Below, piece by piece: positions 1 through 6,018 of a stretch of 17,899 nucleotides of DNA. Location: positions 1-17,899 of the forward strand of contig JAGQUE010000029.1 in NCBI GenBank assembly GCA_020438665.1, in the 5' to 3' direction. Position numbers and translations under genes: made by a program. This stretch comes from Nocardioidaceae bacterium. GTDB taxonomy: Bacteria; Actinomycetota; Actinomycetes; Propionibacteriales; Nocardioidaceae. How positions within the stretch are numbered: the stretch's first letter is position 1; each line of letters opens with the position of its first letter. The notes beneath the pieces are model-generated. The model had not been told where the DNA came from. It saw nothing but the letters and a program-made list of their open reading frames with translations, and did not search any database.

Positions 1-57
1 CTTGCCGGTGCCGCCCTTGCCGGTGGCGAAGACGATCACTCGTGACAGTTCGCTCAT
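1..57 (-). CDS. parA: ParA-family partition ATPase, N-terminal fragment cut by the window edge
   Basis: Only the first 19 codons are present, reading MSELSRVIVFATGKGGTGK, starting at the ATG at 57-55 and running off the left edge. Seen: a hydrophobic beta strand followed by the deviant Walker A signature KGGTGK with its signature lysine at residue 14. Known: ParA/MinD-type ATPases segregate plasmids or position cargo, and those whose Walker A lies this close to the N-terminus lack the N-terminal helix-turn-helix of type Ia ParA, which is the layout of type Ib plasmid ParA. The phased repeat array at 80-397 ends 22 bases upstream of the start, the usual place for a type Ib centromere/operator. 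The Shine-Dalgarno sequence is weak. A ParB-like partner would be expected beyond the left edge. A MinD-like ATPase of another function remains possible because only the P-loop is visible. Confidence 0.85.
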   Translation of the reverse strand, partial: MSELSRVIVFATGKGGTGK

Positions 58-79
58 GCAGGCGATTCTGGACCGTCGC

Positions 80-397
80 CCGCTATGGAAGCGTTACGAC
101 ACGCGTACGGGGACCATAAATCTATCCTAGCGGCCACATAGCGGAACCACTACCGGCCCCGCTATCCCCCCGCTAGGGCCCTCGTACGGTTCCCGTACCG
201 GGCCGCGTAGTGGCTCCGGTACGCGCCACCTACTTGGGTCGGTATCGGCTCCGGTAACGGCAGGTTTAGCGTGCCGGTACGTCGCCGTTATGTGCCCGGT
301 ACCGGGCCCGTAACAGCGCGGTAGGGGTGGGGTGCCGGGGGTCGTAACGGCCGGCTACCGGTGCCGGTACCGGAGTGAGTAACGGGGCGGTTGCCGG
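80..397. repeat. Phased array of about 28 degenerate 11-12 bp units (CCGGTANCGG), probable partition site or origin iterons
   Basis: TA dinucleotides fall at 84, 95, 106, 117, 128, 139, 151, 163, 174, 185, 196, 208, 220, 231, 243, 255, 267, 278, 289, 300, 311, 322, 345, 356, 368 and 380, every step being 11 or 12 bp apart from one of 23. The missing unit at 333 has TG in place of TA, and a unit at 391 has TT. Only one other TA (123) occurs in this stretch. Flanks converge on the near-palindrome CCGGTANCGG; perfect CCGGTACCGG copies lie at 296-305 and 364-373. The array sits between a parA start and the stop of the probable rep gene. Known: plasmid partition sites recognised by ribbon-helix-helix proteins are often short tandem repeats upstream of parA, for example the 11-bp repeats of R1 parC. 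Inferred: this is a centromere and parA operator. Binding sites for the Rep protein are the main alternative. Confidence 0.85.
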
Positions 398-443
398 ATG
401 CTTCACGAGGAAACCAAGTGGAGGGTCCTGCGTGCCGGGGATA

Positions 444-475
444 CCGTCAGGGCTTGGGAAACGGCATTCTGACGG
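444..475. terminator. Inverted repeat between the rep stop and the array, possible terminator
   Basis: CCGTCAG at 444-450 pairs with CTGACGG at 469-475 across an 18-base loop. On the plus strand it is followed by GGTTTT. It lies about 80 bases after the stop of the minus-strand primase-polymerase gene, but no T-tract follows it on that strand. The rest of 398-553 holds no gene that I can support. The role is uncertain. Confidence 0.3.
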
Positions 476-553
476 GTTTTCAGGGGCTGGGCGGGGGAGG
501 AGGGCGTCTGCTGGGCAGTTGAGGCTTCTGCGCCCGCTTGTCTGATGTGGTGA

Positions 554-2740
554 TCAGCCTGCCTCACGGACGCTGTTGGCGGGTGGCACGGGCAGGGCGA
601 GCTGCCGTTCGAGGAACAGCTGGTCTCGTTCGGCACTGGTGTCGGGCCACAGAGGGGTGTCGTCGGAGACCACCGGGCCGGGGGAGGGGAGGCCGAACGT
701 CGAGCGGTGGCGTGCCCAGGTGGCGACGGCGAGGCCGCGTTCTTCGTTGCTCATGGCGCGGAATCTCTTCCGCCTCTCCAGAGAGCGGTGGAGGAACTCG
801 TCAGGGGAGAGGCTGTTGAGCCATGCCTGATGGTGCTGGAGTTCGTCGATGCCGGCTTTGATGCGGGAAGTTGCGAGTCTGGCCTTGACCTGTGCTTGTT
901 TGGTGATGGAGAGCTCGTCGAACTTGCTGCTCCAGAGCTGGCGGCGGGCCTCGCGCTCTGCTGGTGGCAGACTCGCCCACCAGGCCTTCTCCTTGGCCTT
1001 CTGGGCCTTCAGTGCGCGAGCGCGCTGGGCAGTCCATCTCGAGGCCGCACCCTCACGGTAGGCAGCGCGCTCGGCTTCGACCTGATCGGCTAGGACGGCG
1101 TAGGCGGCCTGAGCGCGTTGTTCAACGCGAACCGAGCGGGGTGACGTGCCGGCGTACCACCGTCCGTTCTCGTCGACTCTGGCGAGGCCGGCGTGGGCGA
1201 GGGCGATAGCTGCCTTCTTTGCAGCTGCCAGGTGGCTGCGGGTGGGGGTGAAGTCTTGGTGGTCGACCAGGCCTGCCTTCACAGCTAGTTCTTCAAGGGT
1301 CAGTTGCGCGTCGGAGGCCAGCAGGGTGCGCCAGAGCCCGTGGGCGGCGCGGGGGAGGGTGGCCCAGAGGCCGCGCGGGGCCGGGGGTGTGTGAAATCTG
1401 AGTGGGGGGATTTCGCTGCAGCCATCTGCCGGCGCGATCTCGAACTCGAAACTCGTTGAGTCGCGCTCGAGGTAGGACAGGCAGTCGGTGTGCAGGGTCC
1501 CGACGGTTCCGTTCATGAGCCTGAGGGCAGCCCGGATGGTCTTGCGGTCGGCGATTCCGGTGCTCTTGACCAGGTCCCGTTCGGGGCAGGGGACCCGCAG
1601 GGATCCGGCGGTGAGCATCCGGTCGAGGACGTGGTGGCCGACCAGGAGCAGCGAGGGGCGCGAGCGTGGTGTCTGGGTCCACATCAGGTCGCCCAGCAGT
1701 TGTCGGGCTGCCTCGACAGCGGTAGCGACCTCTTCGGCCGCCGGTGTCACGGTCTGGCGTGCCGTGGTAGGGGAGAAGGCTTCCGCGCCTTCGACGGACG
1801 GGTTCCACACGTAGGTGGTCCACCAGTCACGGCCGCGGGAGCGTGCCTTGACCATGGCGGTGGGGTGGGCTTCGCGGATCAGCTGCCAGGCGATGTCGGG
1901 GTTTCCGATGGCCCAGACGAGTTCTCGGGTCAGGCCGAGTTCAGGTAGCGACTGGGTGCCGTCGACGGGTCGGTAGGCGCCGAGTGCTGCAGTGTCGCCG
2001 GTGAGCAGGCAGCGACGCCACTGGGGCGCGAGCTGGCGCTTGTGACGCTGCAGGGTCAGGGCGCCGACGTCGGTGGGTGTGGCCGGCCGGTGTTTCGCCG
2101 GCGCCTTCTTCCGCGGACGTCCGAAGACCAGTTCGGGGGCGTCGGGGAAGACCTTCTTGAGGCGGCGCAGGGCGTCACGCAGGTCGCCGTGCGGCTGGGT
2201 GCTGACGCCCGAGCGGTGCGGGGAGGACAGCGGGCGCACCGGGGTGCGGGCGTTCAGGTCGTTGTGGGTCAGGCCGAGCTCGTCGCGTTTGGCGAGGACG
2301 AAGGCCTTGACCTCCTCGCAGCGCGGGCCGGGGGCGGTGAAGACGTGGAAGCGTCCGTCGGCTCCACCCGAGGGGCGTACGAGGTGCCAGATGTCGTTGC
2401 GGTGCAGCCAGTCGACGATCTCGTCGCGGATGAGGTAGCCGAACGGACCACGCTGGTCGATGTCGATCGCGAGTGCCCCGTCGCGCAGGCGGCCAAAGAA
2501 CGCGGTGACCTTGCCCTTGCCGAGGAGTTCGATTCCGGCCTCGAGGGAGGGGATCGCGATGGGCAGAGTCTCGTTGCTCGCCGCGCCCAGGGCGTGCCAT
2601 TCAGTGGGGGAGAAGAGCCACTCGTCCAGGGCCGTCAAGGCAGCGTTCAGCGCAGCGTGGCGCGAACCACGCGACACGGCAGAAAAGACGACCTGATCTT
2701 CCGGCTCGGGGGAGCCGGGCGCTGCTAAGGTGGGTAGCAC
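554..2740 (-). CDS. Primase-polymerase (AEP)-like protein, probable plasmid replication initiator
   Basis: 728 residues. Archaeo-eukaryotic primase motifs are visible near the N-terminus: a hydrophobic strand ending in D93-I-D95 (metal-binding DxD), then SGG...GRFHVF around 124-134 with H132 as the motif II histidine, then RTPVRPLSSPHRSG at 165-178, like the R-P-S-H-G segment of bacterial prim-pol domains. A helix-turn-helix-like stretch lies near 387-412 (VKSTGIADRKTIRAALRLM), a winged-helix-like stretch near 467-530, and a charged, helical, probably coiled-coil region near 540-690. Known: such proteins act as replication initiators or primases on actinobacterial plasmids and integrative elements. 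The position beside parA and the repeat array supports a Rep role, which is inferred; a primase of an integrative element is the alternative. The start is a GTG inside an overlapping short reading frame. No ATP-binding helicase motif was recognised. Confidence 0.75.
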   Translation of the reverse strand: MLPTLAAPGSPEPEDQVVFSAVSRGSRHAALNAALTALDEWLFSPTEWHALGAASNETLPIAIPSLEAGIELLGKGKVTAFFGRLRDGALAIDIDQRGPFGYLIRDEIVDWLHRNDIWHLVRPSGGADGRFHVFTAPGPRCEEVKAFVLAKRDELGLTHNDLNARTPVRPLSSPHRSGVSTQPHGDLRDALRRLKKVFPDAPELVFGRPRKKAPAKHRPATPTDVGALTLQRHKRQLAPQWRRCLLTGDTAALGAYRPVDGTQSLPELGLTRELVWAIGNPDIAWQLIREAHPTAMVKARSRGRDWWTTYVWNPSVEGAEAFSPTTARQTVTPAAEEVATAVEAARQLLGDLMWTQTPRSRPSLLLVGHHVLDRMLTAGSLRVPCPERDLVKSTGIADRKTIRAALRLMNGTVGTLHTDCLSYLERDSTSFEFEIAPADGCSEIPPLRFHTPPAPRGLWATLPRAAHGLWRTLLASDAQLTLEELAVKAGLVDHQDFTPTRSHLAAAKKAAIALAHAGLARVDENGRWYAGTSPRSVRVEQRAQAAYAVLADQVEAERAAYREGAASRWTAQRARALKAQKAKEKAWWASLPPAEREARRQLWSSKFDELSITKQAQVKARLATSRIKAGIDELQHHQAWLNSLSPDEFLHRSLERRKRFRAMSNEERGLAVATWARHRSTFGLPSPGPVVSDDTPLWPDTSAERDQLFLERQLALPVPPANSVREAG

Positions 2741-2762
2741 GAAGCCATCCCAATCATCTCCT
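2725..2762 (-). promoter_or_regulatory. Short leader reading frame overlapping the rep start, possible translational coupling
   Basis: On the minus strand an AGGAG (2762-2758) precedes ATG codons at 2757 and 2748 that open the out-of-frame peptide MIGMASCYPP, or MASCYPP from the second ATG, ending in TAG at 2727-2725. The GTG start of the primase-polymerase (2740-2738) lies inside this short frame. The AGGAG is 9 bases from the second ATG but 17 from the GTG, so ribosomes would more naturally load on the leader and reinitiate on rep. Leader-peptide coupling is known for other plasmid rep genes, but here it is inference. Confidence 0.4.
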
Positions 2763-2790
2763 GGTACGAGTGAGTCGGGGCTTTGCTTTT

Positions 2791-2824
2791 CCGAAGGGCG
2801 ACCGTTGGCGCGGTCGCCCTTCGG
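2791..2824 (-). terminator. Perfect 14-bp stem hairpin between the tandem-RHH gene and rep
   Basis: CCGAAGGGCGACCG (2791-2804) and CGGTCGCCCTTCGG (2811-2824) form a perfect 14-bp stem with a 6-base loop, 28 bases after the stop of the minus-strand gene at 2852-3277 and 51 bases before the rep start. Read on the minus strand it is followed by AAAAGC rather than a T-tract, while the plus strand has CTTTCT after it. GC-rich stems without a U tail are usual in actinobacteria. It probably separates the transcripts of the two genes, or attenuates read-through into rep. Confidence 0.6.
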
Positions 2825-2851
2825 CTTTCTCGGGGTCCTGCCCCGGGTGCG

Positions 2852-3277
2852 TCAGACGGCGATGTCGAGCATCCCCTGCCCTTCAGCGATGTAGGTGAGC
2901 ATCTCCTCGACGTCGTACTGCTTCAGGCCTTCGCCGAGCAGGTACTCGAGGACGTCTTGGTAGGTGCGGCCGGTGGCGGCAGCGAGGCCGAAGATCACTT
3001 CGGCCTGGGCGATGGGCAACTGGAACTTGAGCGGCTTCCGCTCGCCCTTGAACGCCTTGAAGGTGGTCAGCTGGTTGACCAGCTCGTCGTGGTCCACCTG
3101 GAGGGCGTCGGCGGTGACGGCCTCGGCGACCTCGCCGTAGGGTCGATCGTCAGTGACCTGGGCGATGAGTTGAATGTGGTTGACCTTCTCCGGCGACAGC
3201 TTGACGAGGAAGCCGTGGCGCTTGCCCTTCGAAGGTCGACCGGCTGCCTTTCGCTTCGTCACGCGCTGAGAGTCCAT
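2852..3277 (-). CDS. Small DNA-binding protein with two apparent ribbon-helix-helix motifs
   Basis: 141 residues from the ATG at 3277-3275; an upstream ATG at 3388 would add 37 poorly coding residues and run across the palindrome at 3329-3344. The basic N-terminus has an AT-hook-like GRPSKGKR (13-20). Residues 22-60 (strand GFLVKLSPE, then two helices including IQLIAQVTDDRPYGEVAEAV) and 82-119 (strand KPLKFQLPI, then two helices including EVIFGLAAATGRTYQDVLEY) each resemble a CopG/Arc-type ribbon-helix-helix, giving a tandem arrangement as in F-plasmid TraY. The assignment comes from pattern only. Placed just upstream of rep, it could control copy number, bind the repeat array as a partition or relaxosome factor, or repress itself. 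There is no clear Shine-Dalgarno sequence, and translation may be leaderless or nearly so. Confidence 0.6.
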   Translation of the reverse strand: MDSQRVTKRKAAGRPSKGKRHGFLVKLSPEKVNHIQLIAQVTDDRPYGEVAEAVTADALQVDHDELVNQLTTFKAFKGERKPLKFQLPIAQAEVIFGLAAATGRTYQDVLEYLLGEGLKQYDVEEMLTYIAEGQGMLDIAV

Positions 3278-3328
3278 GGGAGAGATACTGCCGCAGGGCG
3301 GCTTTCCGCCTTCGACGCCACGCCGAGC

Positions 3329-3344
3329 ACATTTCCAGAAATGT
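3329..3344. promoter_or_regulatory. AT-rich 16-bp palindrome upstream of the tandem-RHH gene, candidate operator
   Basis: ACATTTCCAGAAATGT is a 7+7 bp inverted repeat around a CA centre, placed 52-67 bases upstream of the chosen ATG. It is strikingly AT-rich for its surroundings. Autoregulation by the adjacent DNA-binding protein is the simplest reading and is inferred. Confidence 0.45.
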
Positions 3345-3483
3345 TCACCAGGTCCAATGAGCACCCGGGGGAGCCAGGGGCGCCGCAAGTCCGGCGGAGT
3401 GCGGTGGGCTGAGGATTCGGCATCACATGGGGAGTAGCAACGCCGGGTGGCGCAGATCGGACACCGCCCCGATTGGAGTTCTG

Positions 3484-3510
3484 CAGCGGACCCTGGGCGC
3501 TAGTCCGCTG
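3484..3510 (-). terminator. Inverted repeat spanning the stop codon of the ArsR-like gene, possible terminator
   Basis: CAGCGGAC (3484-3491) and GTCCGCTG (3503-3510) can form an 8-bp stem with an 11-base loop that contains the TAG stop (3502-3500, minus strand). No T-tract follows. It is placed where a terminator for the regulator gene would be. Confidence 0.4.
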
Positions 3511-3856
3511 AGGCCGAGCCAGGGATCGGCCGCCCGGCCACGTAGTCGAGCCAGAGCCGGCCGACCTCCTCGGCCCGCGCCATGTCGGTGGACCACAGCA
3601 CCACTCGCCCCTTCGCCCGCCGGTCGCCTCGAGGGTGGTCCGCGACGACGAGACCCAGGTCCTCGAGCACGGCGAGGTGTCGGCGTACGACGCGCGGGTC
3701 GGCCGCGACGACTTCGGCGAGCTCCGTGGCGCTCATGGCCCGCAATGAGAGGTGTCGCAGGATCTCGGTGCGTGCGCTGTTGCCGATCGCGTCGATGATC
3801 GCCAGCACCCCCTCGGGCATCCTCGGCGGCTTCGACAGACGTGGCACGCGCTGCAT
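3500..3856 (-). CDS. ArsR/winged-helix transcriptional regulator
   Basis: 118 residues from the ATG at 3856-3854. Residues 14-40 (IDAIGNSARTEILRHLSLRAMSA in part) match the ArsR opening helices, 42-65 (SATELAEVVAADPRVVRRHLAVLEDLG) form the helix-turn-helix, and 70-90 with basic RGDRRAKG form the wing. No cysteine or histidine metal-binding pattern is visible, so metal sensing is not implied. An alternative ATG at 3916 would add 20 residues but lies inside a 10+10 bp palindrome, which fits an operator better than coding sequence; a leaderless start at 3916 cannot be excluded. The gene diverges from the pilus operon across about 600 bp, so it may repress itself, the operon, or both. That role is inference. 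Confidence 0.75.
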   Translation of the reverse strand: MQRVPRLSKPPRMPEGVLAIIDAIGNSARTEILRHLSLRAMSATELAEVVAADPRVVRRHLAVLEDLGLVVADHPRGDRRAKGRVVLWSTDMARAEEVGRLWLDYVAGRPIPGSASAD

Positions 3857-3890
3857 TGTGCCGGACCAGAAACACGCCGACTCGTTCCGC

Positions 3891-3917
3891 CATGACGGAC
3901 ATTTAACGTCCGTCATG
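3891..3917. promoter_or_regulatory. 10+10 bp palindromic operator upstream of the ArsR-like gene
   Basis: CATGACGGAC (3891-3900) and GTCCGTCATG (3908-3917) are perfect inverted arms around the AT-rich centre ATTTAAC. The site is 35 bases upstream of the chosen start, where a repressor would block its own promoter. The minus-strand TTAAAT at the centre could itself be a -10 element. Confidence 0.65.
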
Positions 3918-4454
3918 TGTCATGCTCAGGGTAGTGCAGAACATGACCCCGTGGTGGGAGCCAACAACTGAGCGGCCCACCGCGTGGTCCAGCCAATAGG
4001 GCCTGACCGGCAGCTTGAGCGACCTTGCCGGGAGGGCGAAGATCCCGTCCGTCCCAGCGGACGTCTCGGAGGGCAAGTCGTGTGAAGACAAGCCAGCGAT
4101 GTAGATGGGGAGCCATCGAGAGTCGCGGTGCGGAACTCGTTGCTGTCGCAGCCACGCCGGTCGTCCCCATCCTGTTGGCAACCGGCGCCACCCGCCCGCT
4201 CTGCGGGACGAATGCCACCCCCAACTCGCACCAGCCAGGAGAGCAAACCGAAGGAAGTCTCCAAGGCCATGTCCGATCCGACTCCTCCATGGTTGCCATC
4301 ACCTTTGTGAGGGCATGTAGCCAAGCGGAGGGGACGAACCATGGACCGGGCAACCGGCGGCGCACATTCGAGGCCTGGCGTCGCAACCGTCCTGTCGCCG
4401 TGGCGGCTTACTCTTCGAGCGGCAACACTCGCTCACTCGGGAGGTTTGGTGCTG
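3918..4454. other. Intergenic region of about 540 bp between the divergent regulator and the pilus operon
   Basis: I see no gene here that I can support. Open frames on both strands exist but overlap one another, lack ribosome binding sites and show no recognisable domain. A weak promoter-like pair for the plus strand is TTGCCA (4293-4298), 17 bases, TGTAGC (4316-4321). A Shine-Dalgarno GGGAGG ends at 4444, before the lipoprotein ATG. Composition is somewhat less GC-rich than the flanking genes. The region probably holds the operon promoter and a long untranslated leader. Confidence 0.5.
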
Positions 4455-5084
4455 ATGCGCCGCATTCATAGGTACCCCGCCGCGGCCGTTGGCGCCGTCG
4501 TCATCATGCTCAGCGCCGCGGCCTGCGGAGGCAGCGATGCAGAGCCCAACACCGAGCCTTCTCCGACGCAGTCGACGACTTCTGCCAGCACATCACCGTC
4601 GCCGACGCAGGACACGGACGCCTGGAAGGCCAACTACTCGCCCGCCCAGCTCAAGGCGTACGACGCGGCGCTCCAGCGCTTCGAGTCGTACGAATCCCGC
4701 GCCGAGCCCATCTGGGCGAAGGGCAAGGCGACCCCGGAGGCGGAGGCGCTCTTCAAGGAGTTCTTCCCGAGCCCGATCTGGGTCGGCCAGTGGAAGAAGC
4801 TCCAGTCGTACGAACAGGTCGAGGTCAAGACCAGCGGAACGCCGTCGATCTACTGGTCGAAGGCCAAGTCCATCTCGGACACTGCAGGAAGCGTCGAGAT
4901 TGTCCAGTGCGTCGACTACACGACCGTTACGAGTACCCAACGAGGCGAACCGGTCAAGCAGTACGACTGGATCGCGACCCCACAGCGCCGAACGATCACT
5001 CTCCAGAAGCCAACCGGATACGGCTGGCTGATCTACGCAGTAGAGGACGCGTCCACAGGGAAGTCGAATCCATGCGAGCCCTGA
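4455..5084 (+). CDS. Secreted lipoprotein of unknown function, first gene of the pilus operon
   Basis: 209 residues from the ATG at 4455, chosen because GGGAGG lies 10 bases upstream and the signal sequence MRRIHRYPAAAV begins there; in-frame upstream codons add only low-complexity sequence, and GTG 4449 is a minor alternative. Residues 1-24 form a bacterial lipoprotein signal: basic start, hydrophobic core VGAVVIMLSAA and a lipobox ending in AAAC at C24. A Ser/Thr/Pro-rich linker (about 28-55) leads to an alpha/beta domain of about 150 residues with DAWKANYSPAQLKAYDAALQ near its start. I do not recognise the family. The C-terminal end overlaps the next gene by 13 bases, so the two are co-translated. 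A surface-anchored accessory of the Tad-type machine is the likeliest role (inference). Confidence 0.8.
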   Translation: MRRIHRYPAAAVGAVVIMLSAAACGGSDAEPNTEPSPTQSTTSASTSPSPTQDTDAWKANYSPAQLKAYDAALQRFESYESRAEPIWAKGKATPEAEALFKEFFPSPIWVGQWKKLQSYEQVEVKTSGTPSIYWSKAKSISDTAGSVEIVQCVDYTTVTSTQRGEPVKQYDWIATPQRRTITLQKPTGYGWLIYAVEDASTGKSNPCEP

Positions 5085-6004
5085 TCCGACTCCTGACCAT
5101 CGTGCTCGTCGCAGCGTCCGCGTTGTCGGCGCCGGCCGCATCAGCTGACCCGATCACATGCCCGCCTGGCGAAACCCCGGCAGAGGGCCCGATCGGATGG
5201 ATCTGCATCCCGGTTGTCGATCCCGGTACGCCCGACGATCCCGGTGGCGATGAGCCCGGCACGGGCGGCGGGAGTCCCGGCTCTCAGGCCTGCCATGACG
5301 CGAGTGGCGCAGAGGTCCCTTGCACCGACGGGTTCGGCGGCACGTGGGATCCCAGCCACCAGTGCTACGCGTTCCCAATCGTTCCTCAGCCCCCCGCTGG
5401 TACGGCCTATTGGGAGGGCCACGACCCGAGCGAGGGCAGCGTCTACGGATGCGACTACGGACTGGCAATCCCAGAGAACACCTGGTTCGTACCGGGCGGG
5501 GCGACCCCACCCGACCCTGGCCAGATGGCCCGGGACACGGTCAAGGCGATGCCTCTGGTCAAGCCGACCATCCACATGGCCCCTCAGCCACCGCTGATGA
5601 CCTATGTCGGTCTCCCGACGTGGCTGTGGATGAACGAAGGCGACTGGAAGAACGTCACCGCCAGCGCTTCGATCGGCAACACAACCGTGACGGTCGTGGC
5701 CAAGCCGGTGAAGGTCACTTGGGATCTGACGGACGGGACCGCGACGTGCCCTTCTGCCGGGCGCGCGTGGGCCAAGGGCATGGGGTCGGCCGCGACGACG
5801 GACTGCTCGTACACCTTCCAGAAGGTGTCGGACTTCCAGCCCAACGGCGAGTTCCCGGTGACCGCGCAGATCACCTACCAGGTCGATTGGACATGTTCCG
5901 GCACCTGCATCGAGGCGGGCGGAACGCTCGGTGAGGTTGCTGGGTTCACGAGCGAGCCGTCGGCGATTCGTGTCGGCGAGCGGCAATCGGTCGTCATTCC
6001 CTGA
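5072..6004 (+). CDS. Secreted cysteine-rich protein of unknown function in the pilus operon
   Basis: 310 residues from the ATG at 5072, preceded by AGGGAAG; the start overlaps the lipoprotein stop by 13 bases. A Sec signal peptide (hydrophobic 4-20, ASA cleavage after A25) is clear. The mature part begins with a Cys-containing CPPGETP segment, a Pro/Gly/Asp-rich linker (about 49-70), then a domain with regularly spaced cysteines. Ten cysteines in all suggest up to five disulfides outside the cell. Residues from about 195 on look like beta-sandwich strands (VTASASIGNTTVTVVA, VTAQITYQVDWTC). No family is recognised. Context suggests a pilus-tip, adhesin or assembly accessory, which is inference. 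Confidence 0.8.
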   Translation: MRALIRLLTIVLVAASALSAPAASADPITCPPGETPAEGPIGWICIPVVDPGTPDDPGGDEPGTGGGSPGSQACHDASGAEVPCTDGFGGTWDPSHQCYAFPIVPQPPAGTAYWEGHDPSEGSVYGCDYGLAIPENTWFVPGGATPPDPGQMARDTVKAMPLVKPTIHMAPQPPLMTYVGLPTWLWMNEGDWKNVTASASIGNTTVTVVAKPVKVTWDLTDGTATCPSAGRAWAKGMGSAATTDCSYTFQKVSDFQPNGEFPVTAQITYQVDWTCSGTCIEAGGTLGEVAGFTSEPSAIRVGERQSVVIP

Positions 6005-6018
6005 GGAAGGCAAGAACG

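Noticed and set aside
121..126. Extra TA step at 123 in the parA-proximal array
   Set aside because: It is out of phase with its neighbours and lacks the flanking consensus, so it was not counted as a unit.
403..636. 77-codon minus-strand frame overlapping the end of the primase-polymerase gene
   Set aside because: No ribosome binding site, Ser/Pro/Gln-rich composition without domain; most likely an out-of-frame shadow.
538..2728. Several plus-strand frames of 70-228 codons opposite the primase-polymerase gene
   Set aside because: They lie antisense to a protein with clear AEP motifs and have the composition of shadow frames.
3278..3388. 37-residue N-terminal extension of the tandem-RHH protein
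   Set aside because: It crosses the AT-rich palindrome and reads as atypical coding sequence; the internal ATG starts the basic, protein-like part.
4310..4385. tRNA-like or riboswitch-like stretch (TGTAGCCAAGCGG ... ATTCGAGGC)
   Set aside because: The acceptor arm has no complementary 3' partner and no anticodon stem forms; it does not match a riboswitch core I know.
4025..4471. 148-codon plus-strand frame in the intergenic region before the lipoprotein
   Set aside because: No Shine-Dalgarno sequence or recognisable domain, overlapped by competing frames on both strands, and it would cover the lipoprotein start.
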